64,000 nt of DNA from Luteibacter jiangsuensis (GCF_030812295.1 NZ_JAUSSK010000002.1:124001-188000); one strand, 5' to 3'; positions 1 through 10,127 are shown, numbered from the stretch's first letter. Notes: generated from the letters alone by a model not told the origin. Numbers and translations: made by a program.

Positions 1-285
1 GTCGGCGATAGCCAACATGGTCGAGGCGACCACAATCGCCTTTTCAAGCAACACTTCGCCTCGCACCGGTTGCTCCTGCATGCCGCCGCCTTGTCGTTCG
101 TGCATCCCGTGGACGGCAGGCAACTGACGCTGCAAGCCAGCCTGGACGATACCTGGCTCAAGTTGCTCGAACGCTTCGCATGGACGAAAGCCTTCACGAA
201 CTGGCGCGACACCGTATATGCATCGCGCCGCAGCATGCCAAGCGTCGTGCCGCTGCTAGAATCCGTTCCGCCATGCTCATCGTGA
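1..285 (+). CDS. truC: tRNA pseudouridine synthase TruC-like, C-terminal part only
   Basis: The frame is open from base 1, so the start lies outside the window. The visible 94 residues begin with a GDSQHGRGDHN stretch followed by RLLLHAAALSFVHP. This matches the C-terminal part of RluA-family pseudouridine synthases of the TruC branch (U65 of tRNA), where a GDxxHGxGxHN segment precedes an LLLHA-type strand and an HP motif. The catalytic aspartate and most of the fold are off the window. The stop overlaps the start of arfB by 13 bases, suggesting translational coupling. TruC is favoured over RluC/RluD because of the HGxGxHN segment, but the specificity is inferred. Confidence 0.75.
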   Translation, partial: VGDSQHGRGDHNRLFKQHFASHRLLLHAAALSFVHPVDGRQLTLQASLDDTWLKLLERFAWTKAFTNWRDTVYASRRSMPSVVPLLESVPPCSS

Positions 286-695
286 CCCCCTCCATCGCCA
301 TTCCCGACGCCGAGTTGATCGAGCGCTTCACGCGTGCCGACGGACCCGGCGGGCAGCATGTCAATCGCACCGAAAGCGCGGTGGAACTGCGCTTCGACGT
401 GGCTGGCTCGCCCTCGCTCCCCGAGGAGGTGCGCGCCCGCTTGTTGGCGCGCCGCGACCGTCGCATGACGGATGCCGGCGTCCTCGTCATCCAGGCACGG
501 CGCTTCCGCGACCAGGCACGTAACCGTGACGATGCCCGCGACCGCCTCGCGGACATCCTGCGCGAGGCCACGGTCGTGGCGAAGAAGCGCGTCGCGACGA
601 AGCCGACGCGTGCCTCCAAGGAACGGCGTCTCACCGGCAAGACCCAGCGTGGCCAGGTGAAGCGCACGCGTTCGCGCGACTGGAGCCACGAGTGA
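273..695 (+). CDS. arfB: Alternative ribosome-rescue factor ArfB (YaeJ)
   Basis: Peptidyl-tRNA hydrolase that frees ribosomes stalled on mRNAs without a stop codon. It is 140 residues, the same length as E. coli YaeJ. The catalytic GGQ is at residues 26-28 inside a DGPGGQHVNR segment typical of class I release-factor-like domains. The C-terminus is a basic tail (KKR, KPTR, KERRLTGK, KRTRSRDW) that in ArfB enters the empty mRNA channel. The ATG at 273 was chosen because it starts the family N-terminus; an in-frame upstream ATG at 180 lies inside truC. It overlaps truC upstream and the next gene by four bases (GTGA). Confidence 0.92.
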   Translation: MLIVTPSIAIPDAELIERFTRADGPGGQHVNRTESAVELRFDVAGSPSLPEEVRARLLARRDRRMTDAGVLVIQARRFRDQARNRDDARDRLADILREATVVAKKRVATKPTRASKERRLTGKTQRGQVKRTRSRDWSHE

Positions 696-1279
696 CCGGG
701 GTTCCCGAGCGATTGCCGCCCCAGGTTCCCTCATTGCCCGATTCGTGGTGGAAACGCTTCTGCCGCTGGGCGATCGGCGTGAGTGGGTGGCGCCTCGTCG
801 GCGAACTGCCCGACGTGCCCAAGGTGGTGCTCATCGGCGCACCCCATTCGTCGTATTGGGATGGGGTGTGGGGCCTGCTGATGAAGTCGGCGATCGGCCT
901 CGACCTGGGCGTGATGATCAAGCGCGAGGTGCTCAATGGCCCCTTCGGCCCCATCGTACGCCGCCTCGGCATGATCCCCATCGACCGCTCCGCGGCGACG
1001 AACGTCGTGGACCAGATGGTCGAGCGGTTCGCCACGCACGACAAGATGTGGCTTGGCATCGCACCGGAAGGCACGCGCAAGGCGGTGAAGCAGTGGAAGT
1101 CCGGCTTCCTGCGCATCGCCCGTGCCGCTGGTGTTCCCATCCAGACCGTCTTCATCGATTACCCGACGAAGACGTTCACGGTGGGCCCGCTGGTGAATGC
1201 CAGTGCGGACATCGAGGGCGATCTCGCCTCCATTCGCGCCATGTTCGCCGGGTACCGCGGCAAGCACCGCGGCGTTTAG
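692..1279 (+). CDS. PlsC-type 1-acyl-glycerol-3-phosphate acyltransferase family protein
   Basis: A 195-residue protein of the LPLAT/PlsC superfamily. The HX4D catalytic motif is HSSYWD (residues 52-57) and the EGTR acceptor motif is at 125-128. It starts on GTG overlapping the arfB stop (GTGA), so it is probably cotranscribed with arfB. Its small size and lack of a clear transmembrane anchor are like the short 'glycerol acyltransferase' proteins of proteobacteria rather than essential PlsC. The acyl acceptor cannot be read from the sequence. Confidence 0.85.
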   Translation: MTGVPERLPPQVPSLPDSWWKRFCRWAIGVSGWRLVGELPDVPKVVLIGAPHSSYWDGVWGLLMKSAIGLDLGVMIKREVLNGPFGPIVRRLGMIPIDRSAATNVVDQMVERFATHDKMWLGIAPEGTRKAVKQWKSGFLRIARAAGVPIQTVFIDYPTKTFTVGPLVNASADIEGDLASIRAMFAGYRGKHRGV

Positions 1280-1291
1280 GCAAAATGAAGA

Positions 1292-1687
1292 TCAACCAAA
1301 CCCGTACCGGTAGCTGACGTTGTAGCTGATCCTCGCCTGGCCGATGTTCTGGATCACCAACCGGTAAGAGCCGGGACCAAGCGCAGGCATACTTATCGAT
1401 GCGCCTCGCCGCACGGTATCCCATCCTGATCCGTTTGCGACCTGCAGAACCAGCGTACCGCCGTTTGTGGCCGCTGCCAGGGGACCTGTGCATGTCAGCG
1501 ACCACTGAACGACGATTCCACTTTGTCCGTTGACGAGAGTCCCGACTGAGTTCTTCTGTGGAAGATTGAAAGGGCAATGCCTTCCCGTACCCGTAGCAGC
1601 CCGCGCGTCAGCAGCCGTAGCACCCACTGCGACGAACGGAAGGAGTGTTATGGCAAACAAGGTCGTCAGTCTTCGGAACGAGGTCAT
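1292..1687 (-). CDS. Small secreted protein of unknown function
   Basis: Not recognised. From the ATG at 1687 it encodes 131 residues: a classic signal peptide (basic MTSFRR start, hydrophobic TLFAITLLPFVAVGA core, likely AxA cleavage near residue 28), then about 100 residues of predicted beta-rich sequence with two cysteines (in HCPF and LTCTG) that could form one disulfide. It ends in alternating aromatic strands. A longer frame upstream to 1774 was rejected because it would put 29 residues before the signal peptide. It is convergent with the acyltransferase gene and divergent from the next hypothetical. GC is lower than in the neighbours. Confidence 0.6.
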   Translation of the reverse strand: MTSFRRLTTLFAITLLPFVAVGATAADARAATGTGRHCPFNLPQKNSVGTLVNGQSGIVVQWSLTCTGPLAAATNGGTLVLQVANGSGWDTVRRGASISMPALGPGSYRLVIQNIGQARISYNVSYRYGFG

Positions 1688-1922
1688 CGTATAGCTCCAG
1701 ATGGGCGCCGAATGCGCATGAGACACTTTAAGCACCGATGAGCCTCTCCCTTGCTCGCCTGACATTGGTGACACCTATATCCGACACGACTTTCTGAAAA
1801 GGGAGCGACGAAGCAGTACGACGGGGCTTCTCAGGTAAAGACCACAGGTGTTCATGGAAGTGGCCGATACCACGCCCTCTGCAGCCTGGACATCCTCACG
1901 GCTTGACCGTCGAGGTAACTGC

Positions 1923-2381
1923 ATGACGACCGAACCGTTGGCACCCGCGAAGCTGCCACCAGCACCGACACTCCGGGATCTGGGTAGCGGGCCGCGAGGC
2001 AAGAAAGACGCCACGAGGACAACGGAAGGAATGTCCGGTGACCTTCGAAGCATGCTGAGAAACCTAGACCTGACGAAGGTCAGGCCCAGCCAACTGGCGC
2101 GCGTCGCGACGCGGTTGTTTGACGAAGGGAAGATTTCCGAGGACACCGCCAGTGAATTCCTGCTTGCAAGGCGGCCACGAGCAGACAAGCTTTCAGATGA
2201 CCTTCCGTTCAACCTGATAGACGCTATGCAGGAAGGTCTTAAGCGCTCCGGAGCCATTACAGGAAGATATCCTTCCGCTGAATCGGGACGTTGGTATGCG
2301 GAGGCCGGCGCCGCGGCTCGCGGCCTAACCGAGGTCATCGCCTATCTTCGTAAGCATCCACGTATCGATGTGCACGCGTGA
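1923..2381 (+). CDS. Hypothetical cytoplasmic protein
   Basis: Not recognised with certainty. The protein has 152 residues. The first 50 are Pro/Gly-rich and probably disordered; the rest looks helical. A central segment (SMLRNLDLTKVRPSQLARVATRL followed by FDEGKISEDTASEFLL, split here) resembles short proteobacterial proteins with a '...SP.QL..L...LYDAGLIS...A..L' pattern of unknown function. The ATG at 1923 follows a GAGG ribosome site (CGAGGTAACTGC). An upstream in-frame ATG at 1848 lacks one. Codon use looks less GC-biased than in core genes nearby. Confidence 0.55.
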   Translation: MTTEPLAPAKLPPAPTLRDLGSGPRGKKDATRTTEGMSGDLRSMLRNLDLTKVRPSQLARVATRLFDEGKISEDTASEFLLARRPRADKLSDDLPFNLIDAMQEGLKRSGAITGRYPSAESGRWYAEAGAAARGLTEVIAYLRKHPRIDVHA

Positions 2382-2393
2382 CCATCTGGCATC

Positions 2394-3425
2394 TCATCGT
2401 TCCGAATGCCCCGACTCGTCGTAATCGCGATGCGTCAGCAAGCCGGGACGGATCAGGTCGATGAACGCACGCGCTTCCGGGCTGAGGAACTTGCCCTTGC
2501 GCATGACGACGCCGTAGCTGCGCTGGGGAAAGAACTGGCGCAGGTTGCGCACGGCCAGGCGCTCACGGTCGGCTTCCGTGATGCAGATGCCGGTGACGAT
2601 GGATATGCCCAGCCCCATCGCCACGTACTGCTTGATCACGTCCCAGCCACCCACTTCGATCGCCACCGTGTACGGCACGTGCCGTTGCTGGAACACCATG
2701 TCGACCAGGCGAAACGTGGTCAGCCGCTGGGGTGGAAGGATCAGCCCGTACGGCGACAGGTCCTCCAGCCGGATGTCGTCGAGCGAGGCGAGCGGATGAT
2801 CCGGCGGCATGATCAGCATCGGGTCGTAGTGATAGACCGGTGCCCACGCGATGTCGTTCGGCACATCGAGCATCGAGCCGATGGCGATATCCGCTTCGTC
2901 GGCGCGCAGCAAAGCGAGCCCATCCTTGCCCGTGACGTTGGCCAGTTGCAGGTGCACCGATGGGTAGCGCTCGCGATAGGCCTTCACCAGCTCAGGGAGC
3001 AGGTATTGGATGGTGGACGAGCCCGCCGCCACGGTGAGCCTCCCTCCCTGGGAACTGCGAGTCTTCGTGTGGAACTCGCGGTCCAGATTCTCGAGCCCTT
3101 CCACGAGTGGGCGGGCCATCTCGTAGAGCGCCTCTCCGGCATCGGTAAGGGTGACGCGACGGCGGGTCCGCTCCAGGAGCGGAGCTCCCAATTCCCGCTC
3201 AAGCGCCTTCAACTGCAGGCTCACCGATGGCTGAGACAGGAACAGTGCTTCCGCTGCACGCGTGAGGGTGCCCAGGCGGGTGATGTAGACGAAGGCTCGT
3301 AGCTGCTTCAGGCGATTGCCCTTGTAGTAGAAGCGGGCAGCCGCGTCGCTTCCCGCATCGGTAGCTCGTGTCTTGCCAGAACGCTTCGTCGCCTTTTCAT
3401 GGGTGAGGTTCAGCTTCTTCGCCAC
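2394..3425 (-). CDS. LysR-family regulator divergent from aceBA
   Basis: A 343-residue LysR-type regulator. A basic N-terminal extension of about 38 residues is followed by the winged HTH (about residues 39-98, containing LTRAAEALFLSQPSVSLQLK) and an effector domain (about 125-325) of the periplasmic-binding-protein type. The Q-L-x-A-F-V start and LFLSQ helix resemble the CysB/Cbl branch. It is transcribed away from aceB across a 136-base AT-rich spacer, the usual layout of a LysR protein and its target, so control of the glyoxylate shunt is inferred. The effector is unknown. Confidence 0.9.
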   Translation of the reverse strand: MAKKLNLTHEKATKRSGKTRATDAGSDAAARFYYKGNRLKQLRAFVYITRLGTLTRAAEALFLSQPSVSLQLKALERELGAPLLERTRRRVTLTDAGEALYEMARPLVEGLENLDREFHTKTRSSQGGRLTVAAGSSTIQYLLPELVKAYRERYPSVHLQLANVTGKDGLALLRADEADIAIGSMLDVPNDIAWAPVYHYDPMLIMPPDHPLASLDDIRLEDLSPYGLILPPQRLTTFRLVDMVFQQRHVPYTVAIEVGGWDVIKQYVAMGLGISIVTGICITEADRERLAVRNLRQFFPQRSYGVVMRKGKFLSPEARAFIDLIRPGLLTHRDYDESGHSER

Positions 3426-3561
3426 CGATAACTCCAGTCTAATCAGATTGTTACTATATATATTGACAATGTTAAAGTTAGTCTTTGAAACATATGATTT
3501 GTCAAAAGCATAGCCCCGGGCCTAGCGTGGATACCAGTCCCACGTCCAGAGGCTCATTCCC
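3426..3561. promoter_or_regulatory. Divergent LysR/aceB control region
   Basis: AT-rich spacer between two GC-rich genes. TTGACAA at 3463-3469 and its inverted copy TTGTCAA at 3499-3505 are 29 bases apart. Read on opposite strands, each could also be a -35 element (TTGACA on plus, TTGACA on minus). The symmetry and several T-N11-A patterns suit a LysR-type tetramer site controlling both genes. No convincing -10 box was fixed for either direction. Binding is inferred. Confidence 0.5.
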
Positions 3562-5160
3562 ATGGCAGTCCCCAAGATCGCGATCGACCCGCAGGTCGGC
3601 ATCCGCTTCGGCGACGAGAGCGGCGCCTACAGCGACATCCTGACGCCCGCCGCCGTCGCCTTCGTGGCCGGACTCCACCGCCGCTTCGATGGCCGTCGCC
3701 TCGCCCTGCTGGCGGAACGCGTGACCCGGCAACAGCGATACGACGCGGGCGAGCTGCCTGACTTCCGCGCGGATACCGCTTCCATTCGGAAAGACGACTG
3801 GTCGGTCGCCCCCATTCCCCCTGCACTCCGCGATCGCCGCGTGGAAATCACCGGCCCGGTCGAACGCAAGATGATCATCAACGCGCTGAACTCCGGCGCC
3901 AGGGTGTTCATGGCGGACTTCGAGGATTCGAGCGCGCCCACCTGGGCCAACCAGATGGACGGTCAGCGCAACCTTCGCGATGCGGTGGATGGGAGCATCG
4001 AGTTCACCAACGCCGAAGGCAAGGTGTATCGCGTCGGCAAGGATCCCGCCGTGCTGGTGGTGCGTCCGCGCGGTTGGCACCTGCCGGAGCGTCACGCGGA
4101 AGTCGACGGCGATGTGGTCGCCGGCGCGCTGGTGGATTTCGGCCTGTTCGCGTTCCATAACGCGAATACGCTGCACGAGCGGGACCGCGGTCCCTACTTC
4201 TACCTGCCGAAGCTGCAGGGCATGGAAGAAGCCGCGCTATGGAATGACGTGATGACACACGCCGAAAGTGAGCTTGGCCTTCCGTATGGAACGATGAAGG
4301 CCACGGTACTCATCGAGACGTTGCCTGCCGTGTTCCAGATGGACGAGATCCTGCATGCGTTGCGCGATCGCGTCGTCGGCCTCAACTGCGGTCGGTGGGA
4401 CTACATCTTTTCCTACCTCAAGACGTTCCGTAACCACGCCGACCGCCTGCTCCCCGAGCGTGGGCAGGTCGTGATGACCGTGCCCTTCCTCAAGGCGTAT
4501 TCGGAGTTGCTGATCCGCACCTGTCACCGCCGTGGCGCCTTCGCGATGGGCGGCATGGCCGCGCAGATACCGATCCGTGGCGACGACATGGCGAACGAGG
4601 CGGCGATGGCCAAGGTGCGCGCGGACAAGCTGCGCGAAGTCACCGCCGGCCACGACGGCACATGGGTCGCGCACCCCGCCCTGGTTCCCATCGCGCAGTC
4701 GATTTTCGATGAGCACATGCCGACGCCGAACCAGTTGCATGTGCTGCGAGAGGATGTCGAGGTGACCCGCGACGCGTTGATCGCACCCGCCATCGGCACG
4801 ATCACGCGGCAAGGTTTCGACAACAACGTCGAGGTCTGCCTGCGCTACACCGCCGCCTGGCTGGAGGGTCTTGGCTGCGTGCCGATCCATAACCTGATGG
4901 AAGACGCGGCCACCGCCGAGATAGCCCGCGCGCAGCTGTGGCAATGGCTGCATCACGGCCCGCTGGAATTCAGCGACCACGCAAGCATCGACATGGCCCT
5001 GTTCGACCACGCCCTGGCAACGCATTGCCATCGCCTGCGCGAAAGCACGCAGCCCGGCGCCGGGCGCGCCGAAGAAGCCGCCGCGCTGATCGCCGAGCTC
5101 ACCCATGCCGACGAACTACGCGATTTCCTCACCCTGCCCGCCTACGAACACCTGGCCTGA
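3562..5160 (+). CDS. aceB: Malate synthase A
   Basis: Condenses glyoxylate with acetyl-CoA to malate, the second step of the glyoxylate shunt. It has 532 residues, against 533 in E. coli AceB. Family blocks visible: [13 protein letters not shown], the [17 protein letters not shown] signature, [10 protein letters not shown], and [17 protein letters not shown], which carries the catalytic aspartate. An AGAGG ribosome site precedes the ATG. aceA follows after 25 bases, so the pair is an operon. The divergent LysR gene is its probable regulator. Confidence 0.97.
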   Translation: MAVPKIAIDPQVGIRFGDESGAYSDILTPAAVAFVAGLHRRFDGRRLALLAERVTRQQRYDAGELPDFRADTASIRKDDWSVAPIPPALRDRRVEITGPVERKMIINALNSGARVFMADFEDSSAPTWANQMDGQRNLRDAVDGSIEFTNAEGKVYRVGKDPAVLVVRPRGWHLPERHAEVDGDVVAGALVDFGLFAFHNANTLHERDRGPYFYLPKLQGMEEAALWNDVMTHAESELGLPYGTMKATVLIETLPAVFQMDEILHALRDRVVGLNCGRWDYIFSYLKTFRNHADRLLPERGQVVMTVPFLKAYSELLIRTCHRRGAFAMGGMAAQIPIRGDDMANEAAMAKVRADKLREVTAGHDGTWVAHPALVPIAQSIFDEHMPTPNQLHVLREDVEVTRDALIAPAIGTITRQGFDNNVEVCLRYTAAWLEGLGCVPIHNLMEDAATAEIARAQLWQWLHHGPLEFSDHASIDMALFDHALATHCHRLRESTQPGAGRAEEAAALIAELTHADELRDFLTLPAYEHLA

Positions 5161-5185
5161 AGCCTTCTTTCCACGGAGCCCTACG

Positions 5186-6475
5186 ATGAAGACGCATACC
5201 GCCGAACAGATCACGCTCGATTGGAAGAACAACGAACGCTGGAGCAACGTCGAGCGCCCCTACACCGCCGAGGACGTGATCCGCCTGCGCGGCACGGTCC
5301 AGGTCGAGTACACGCTTGCCCGGCGCGGCGCGGAGCGCCTGTGGCGCTCCATCAACGACAAACCCTACGTCAACGCGCTCGGTGCGCTGACGGGCAACCA
5401 GGCGATGCAGCAGGTGAAGGCTGGATTGCAGGCCATCTACCTGTCCGGCTGGCAGGTGGCCGCCGACGCGAACACGGCGGGCACGATGTATCCCGACCAA
5501 TCACTCTATCCGGTCGACTCCGTGCCCAATGTCGTGCGCAAGATCAACAAGACCTTGTTGCGCGCCGACCAGATCCACCATGCCGAGGGCAAGGACAACA
5601 TCGACTGGCTCGTGCCGATCGTCGCGGATGCGGAAGCGGGCTTCGGCGGTGTGTTGAACGCGTACGAGTTGATGGCCCACATGATCGAGGCCGGCGCCGC
5701 CGGCGTGCATTTCGAGGACCAGCTCGCCAGCGCGAAGAAGTGCGGCCACATGGGCGGCAAGGTGCTGGTGCCGACGCAGGAAGCCGTGCAGAAACTCGTC
5801 GCCGCCCGCCTGGCTGCCGACGTGGCCGGTGTGCCCACGCTGATCGTCGCGCGCACCGATGCGATGGGCGCAGGCCTGGTCACTTCGGACGTCGACGATT
5901 ACGACAAGCCCTTCCTCACCGGCAAGCGCACGGTCGAAGGCTTCCATGAGAGCCGGCAGGGCATCGAGCAGGCGATCAGCCGCGGGCTTGCCTATGCACC
6001 GTACGCGGACCTGATCTGGTGCGAGACCGCCACGCCGGACATGGACCAGGCGCGCCGCTTCGCCGATGCCATCCATGCGAAGTTCCCGGGCAAGAAGCTC
6101 GCCTACAACTGTTCGCCGAGCTTCAACTGGAAGAAGAACCTGGACGAGAAGACCATCGCCACTTTCCAGAATCAGCTGGGCGAGATGGGCTACGCCTTCC
6201 AGTTCATCACCCTTGCCGGTTTCCATGCGCTCAACTATTCGATGTTCCAGCTGGCACGCGGCTACCGCGATCGCCAGATGGCCGCCTACGTCGAATTGCA
6301 GGAAGCGGAGTTCGCGGCGGAGAAGGACGGCTACACGGCCGCCAAGCACCAGCGCGAGGTCGGCACGGGTTACTTCGACACGGTGAACCAGGTGATCTCG
6401 GGCTCCCTGAGTTCGCTCTCGGCACTCAGTGGCTCCACCGAGGAAGAACAGTTCCACCCCGCCTCAGCGGCCTGA
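5186..6475 (+). CDS. aceA: Isocitrate lyase
   Basis: Splits isocitrate to succinate and glyoxylate, opening the glyoxylate shunt used for growth on acetate or fatty acids. It has 429 residues. The active-site [10 protein letters not shown] motif carries catalytic C186, and the [10 protein letters not shown] and YNCSPSFNW blocks are intact. The ATG at 5186 follows a CGGAG ribosome site. An in-frame extension to 5105 would overlap aceB and lacks homology. It is the last gene of the aceBA operon; no plus-strand U-tract terminator was seen behind it. Confidence 0.97.
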   Translation: MKTHTAEQITLDWKNNERWSNVERPYTAEDVIRLRGTVQVEYTLARRGAERLWRSINDKPYVNALGALTGNQAMQQVKAGLQAIYLSGWQVAADANTAGTMYPDQSLYPVDSVPNVVRKINKTLLRADQIHHAEGKDNIDWLVPIVADAEAGFGGVLNAYELMAHMIEAGAAGVHFEDQLASAKKCGHMGGKVLVPTQEAVQKLVAARLAADVAGVPTLIVARTDAMGAGLVTSDVDDYDKPFLTGKRTVEGFHESRQGIEQAISRGLAYAPYADLIWCETATPDMDQARRFADAIHAKFPGKKLAYNCSPSFNWKKNLDEKTIATFQNQLGEMGYAFQFITLAGFHALNYSMFQLARGYRDRQMAAYVELQEAEFAAEKDGYTAAKHQREVGTGYFDTVNQVISGSLSSLSALSGSTEEEQFHPASAA

Positions 6476-6485
6476 CAGCAACGCC

Positions 6486-6524
6486 AAAAGTAAAAATCGG
6501 CCAGCGCCAAGGAGGCGGGCCGAT
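6486..6524 (-). terminator. Rho-independent terminator of the candidate small RNA
   Basis: Stem ATCGGCC/GGCCGAT (6496-6502 with 6518-6524) continues, after a 2-base bulge, as CGCC/GGCG around a 5-base loop. On the minus strand it is followed directly by UUUUU-AC-UUUU. The opposite strand has no U-run, so it acts on minus transcripts only: the candidate RNA and any read-through from the amidase gene. Confidence 0.75.
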
Positions 6525-6641
6525 CCGGGCAACGAGGGGAATGCCGCGAGAAGAAAGGCCGGGTCCCGGTGTTGGAGCGGGGGGAGGGAGGGGTATCCAA
6601 CACCGGGACGGGGCGGGCAGCCCATTAAGAGAACCGCCTGG
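6486..6641 (-). ncRNA. Candidate small RNA with three C-rich hairpin loops
   Basis: Predicted minus-strand transcript of about 155 nt. Its start is inferred about 7 nt after the -10 box at 6648-6653. Hairpin 1: perfect 14-bp stem (6563-6576 with 6596-6609) and a 19-nt loop that on the RNA strand reads UACCCCUCCCUCCCCCCGC. Hairpin 2: GGCA/UGCC (6528-6531 with 6542-6545) with loop UUCCCCUCGU. Hairpin 3: the terminator stem, whose loop region contains CCUCCUU, the core anti-Shine-Dalgarno sequence. No ORF of coding character fits. The arrangement is like Xanthomonas sX13, a C-rich-loop regulator; homology is not shown, only similar design. Confidence 0.55.
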
Positions 6642-6647
6642 TACAGA

Positions 6648-6676
6648 ATTCTCCGCCCGACCCCACCATTTGTCAA
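6648..6676 (-). promoter_or_regulatory. Sigma70-like promoter for the candidate small RNA
   Basis: On the minus strand, a perfect TTGACA (6671-6676), a 17-base spacer, then GAGAAT (6648-6653, four of six matches to TATAAT). It lies just behind the amidase stop codon and points into the hairpin-rich intergenic stretch. Confidence 0.55.
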
Positions 6677-6706
6677 CCCGTCAGTACATGAAATAAGTAT
6701 TAACTC

Positions 6707-8272
6707 CTACGAGGGAGTCTTGGCCTTCGGTTTGCAGTGCATGACGGCGGTAGTTCGGGCAGAAATGCCATCCGCGTCGATGAAACGCACATTCCATTTC
6801 ATGGTGAAGGGCTCTTTCGCCAGGCAGCTGTGCGACATCGTCAGAGGTGCGGTCGGGTCTTTGAAATAACCAGCAATGGGCCAGCACATGACCCCGGAAG
6901 GACATTCCGCAACAACGGATTCCAACCTCACCGGGAAACTGGGGAACCCAGCGAACGTGATTGATGCCGCGGCGGTCGAGTCGGACATCACTGTCACATC
7001 CGAGTAAGTTGCGTCGAAGGGCGCGCACCCGTTGCCTTGTCTAAACAGCCGGTAAGCCTTCTCAAGTCCTCGCATCGTAAGAGTTTGAAAGGTCTCATTC
7101 TGGATAGCGTCGGCATCGTCCTTATTCGTATGAAAGCCAAGCTTCGCGATGATACTAGGCATCGTAGCCAGCCGGTTCTCACCGTGATCCTTTGGATTTG
7201 CTTGCCGTGCAACTGGAAAAGTCGAGTAGAAATCATTAGAGCTCAGACTTTCTTTCATGTAGCACAACGCAAGGTCTGCTAGGCGCTTGCTTTCGGGACT
7301 CTTCATGTGATGAAAAACTCGAACACCACGAATTTCCGGGCGAGCATCCGCGTTGGTGTGCAAATGTATGGCCGCATCGACACCGAGATGATTGGCGAAA
7401 AGTGGGCGGCTCCTAATGTCTTGGTCTCGCTCCTCCATACCAAGTGCACTTTTTCCCGGGCTGTTCCATATGGAAGGAACCTCTGGAAGCATCGCCTGAA
7501 TATGATAACGCGCCGCCATGTAGTACCAGGGCATCTTGCTGTCTGCATGCCGAGTCGCGTCTGAAGACCTTGCCCGGATCACCTCTGCATCACTTCGCTC
7601 TTGAAGGAATTTCGCCAAGCGCCGCGCGAAGGAAGGTGTCCAAAAATCCTCGACAACGCGATTTACGGGATCTCGTTGGGCCCTCCAATCTTTGTAGCGT
7701 GAGTTGTAGTAAATTCCGTGTCCGGCTGAGACCAATACTCGTCCGTTCCCGAGGTCTCGTTTAGGCAGATGTTTAGCCTCTTGCGGCTGCTTAGGTACTA
7801 TTTTATCTTCCGGCCCCCGTTCTTCCGGAAAATAGAAGAATATGTCTTTGCCCTCGAACCACACATCCACCCTGTAAATTGGCGTGCGCTGCTCCGTATA
7901 CGAGATCAATAAGTCACCGATGTCGCTGACCCGTTCTTCGAACGTTATCGTGTAATCGGTAGGCAGATAGGCCTTTCCTAGTTCGACATTCAGCACATCA
8001 CCCGTATCGCTGTACCAGACATGCGGTACGACGATCGGTTGTTGCCCTGGCAACCGTTCCTCTGCGGCAACGTGACCTTGCACGATAGCGGTGAGGATCG
8101 GCTCCAGTTCGAAGCGTTCCTCCGGTGGCGCGGCGGCGGGAGCGGAGGCGGTTGCAGCCACTGGCACATGTTCCAGTGCGCCTTCCGCGTGAGCAGCCAT
8201 TGACCCCATCGTAAGAGCCATAGTCATTGCCCATGCGATTCGGCCTACAGTCCATCGCGACGACATATCCAT
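6707..8272 (-). CDS. AmiC-like N-acetylmuramoyl-L-alanine amidase with altered catalytic site
   Basis: 521 residues from the ATG at 8272, which has a strong AGGAGG six bases upstream. It has a signal peptide (about residues 1-29, ending MAAHA), a roughly 150-residue region of unknown role, an Amidase_3 domain from about 177 to 405, then a C-terminal module of about 90 residues containing four cysteines. Probable zinc ligands are H185 (SAGHG), E208 and H305 (HLHTNAD). In the LGF-x-TN block the residue that is normally the catalytic glutamate is K377 (IIAKLGFHTN, codon AAG). The enzyme may be inactive or changed, perhaps a binding or regulatory protein. The gene is clearly AT-richer than its neighbours, suggesting transfer. 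Confidence 0.8.
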   Translation of the reverse strand: MDMSSRWTVGRIAWAMTMALTMGSMAAHAEGALEHVPVAATASAPAAAPPEERFELEPILTAIVQGHVAAEERLPGQQPIVVPHVWYSDTGDVLNVELGKAYLPTDYTITFEERVSDIGDLLISYTEQRTPIYRVDVWFEGKDIFFYFPEERGPEDKIVPKQPQEAKHLPKRDLGNGRVLVSAGHGIYYNSRYKDWRAQRDPVNRVVEDFWTPSFARRLAKFLQERSDAEVIRARSSDATRHADSKMPWYYMAARYHIQAMLPEVPSIWNSPGKSALGMEERDQDIRSRPLFANHLGVDAAIHLHTNADARPEIRGVRVFHHMKSPESKRLADLALCYMKESLSSNDFYSTFPVARQANPKDHGENRLATMPSIIAKLGFHTNKDDADAIQNETFQTLTMRGLEKAYRLFRQGNGCAPFDATYSDVTVMSDSTAAASITFAGFPSFPVRLESVVAECPSGVMCWPIAGYFKDPTAPLTMSHSCLAKEPFTMKWNVRFIDADGISARTTAVMHCKPKAKTPS

Positions 8273-8374
8273 CGAAGTCCTCCTGGGAACGAGACGCAGA
8301 ACGCCGTACGCCGGCATTCACTGCCCGATCACTCTCGTCTCTTCGATGAAGGTCCCATAGCGGATCTCGCCCAC

Positions 8375-8399
8375 GATGCCCGGTAAAGGATCGGGCATT
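8375..8399. repeat. Hairpin between comM and the amidase gene
   Basis: ATGCCCG (8376-8382) and CGGGCAT (8392-8398) form a 7-bp stem with a 9-base loop just past the comM stop. No U-run follows on either strand, so it is at best a weak or Rho-assisted terminator. Confidence 0.35.
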
Positions 8400-8454
8400 C
8401 AAACGTAAGCCGTCCCCGTGACGCATGCACGCGCGTCACCGACTGACGAACGTC

Positions 8455-9954
<1,500 letters not shown>

Positions 9955-10054
9955 GACGACGGATATCGTAACCGGTAACGAATCGCATGGGAGCGCGACC
10001 GCTCATGATCCTGACGGGATCCGGTTCGCATACGCACTCCCTTGCGTTCGCTGG

Positions 10055-10108
10055 GAAAATAACCGCCCCCGACCGCTCTCGGGGTGAGGGTGACGGATCG
10101 GGGGCGGT
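10055..10108 (-). terminator. Rho-independent terminator behind ubiK
   Basis: An 11-bp GC-rich stem (10062-10072 with 10098-10108) encloses a 25-base loop. On the minus strand the stem is followed by UUAUUUUCCC. It lies 20 bases past the ubiK stop codon. Confidence 0.65.
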
Positions 10109-10127
10109 CCCGGGACCTGTGGCCGTC

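Noticed and set aside
1775-2338. Minus-strand 187-codon frame over the hypothetical gene at 1923-2381
   Set aside because: The plus-strand frame has a better ribosome site and more natural composition; the minus frame is Ser/Arg-rich.
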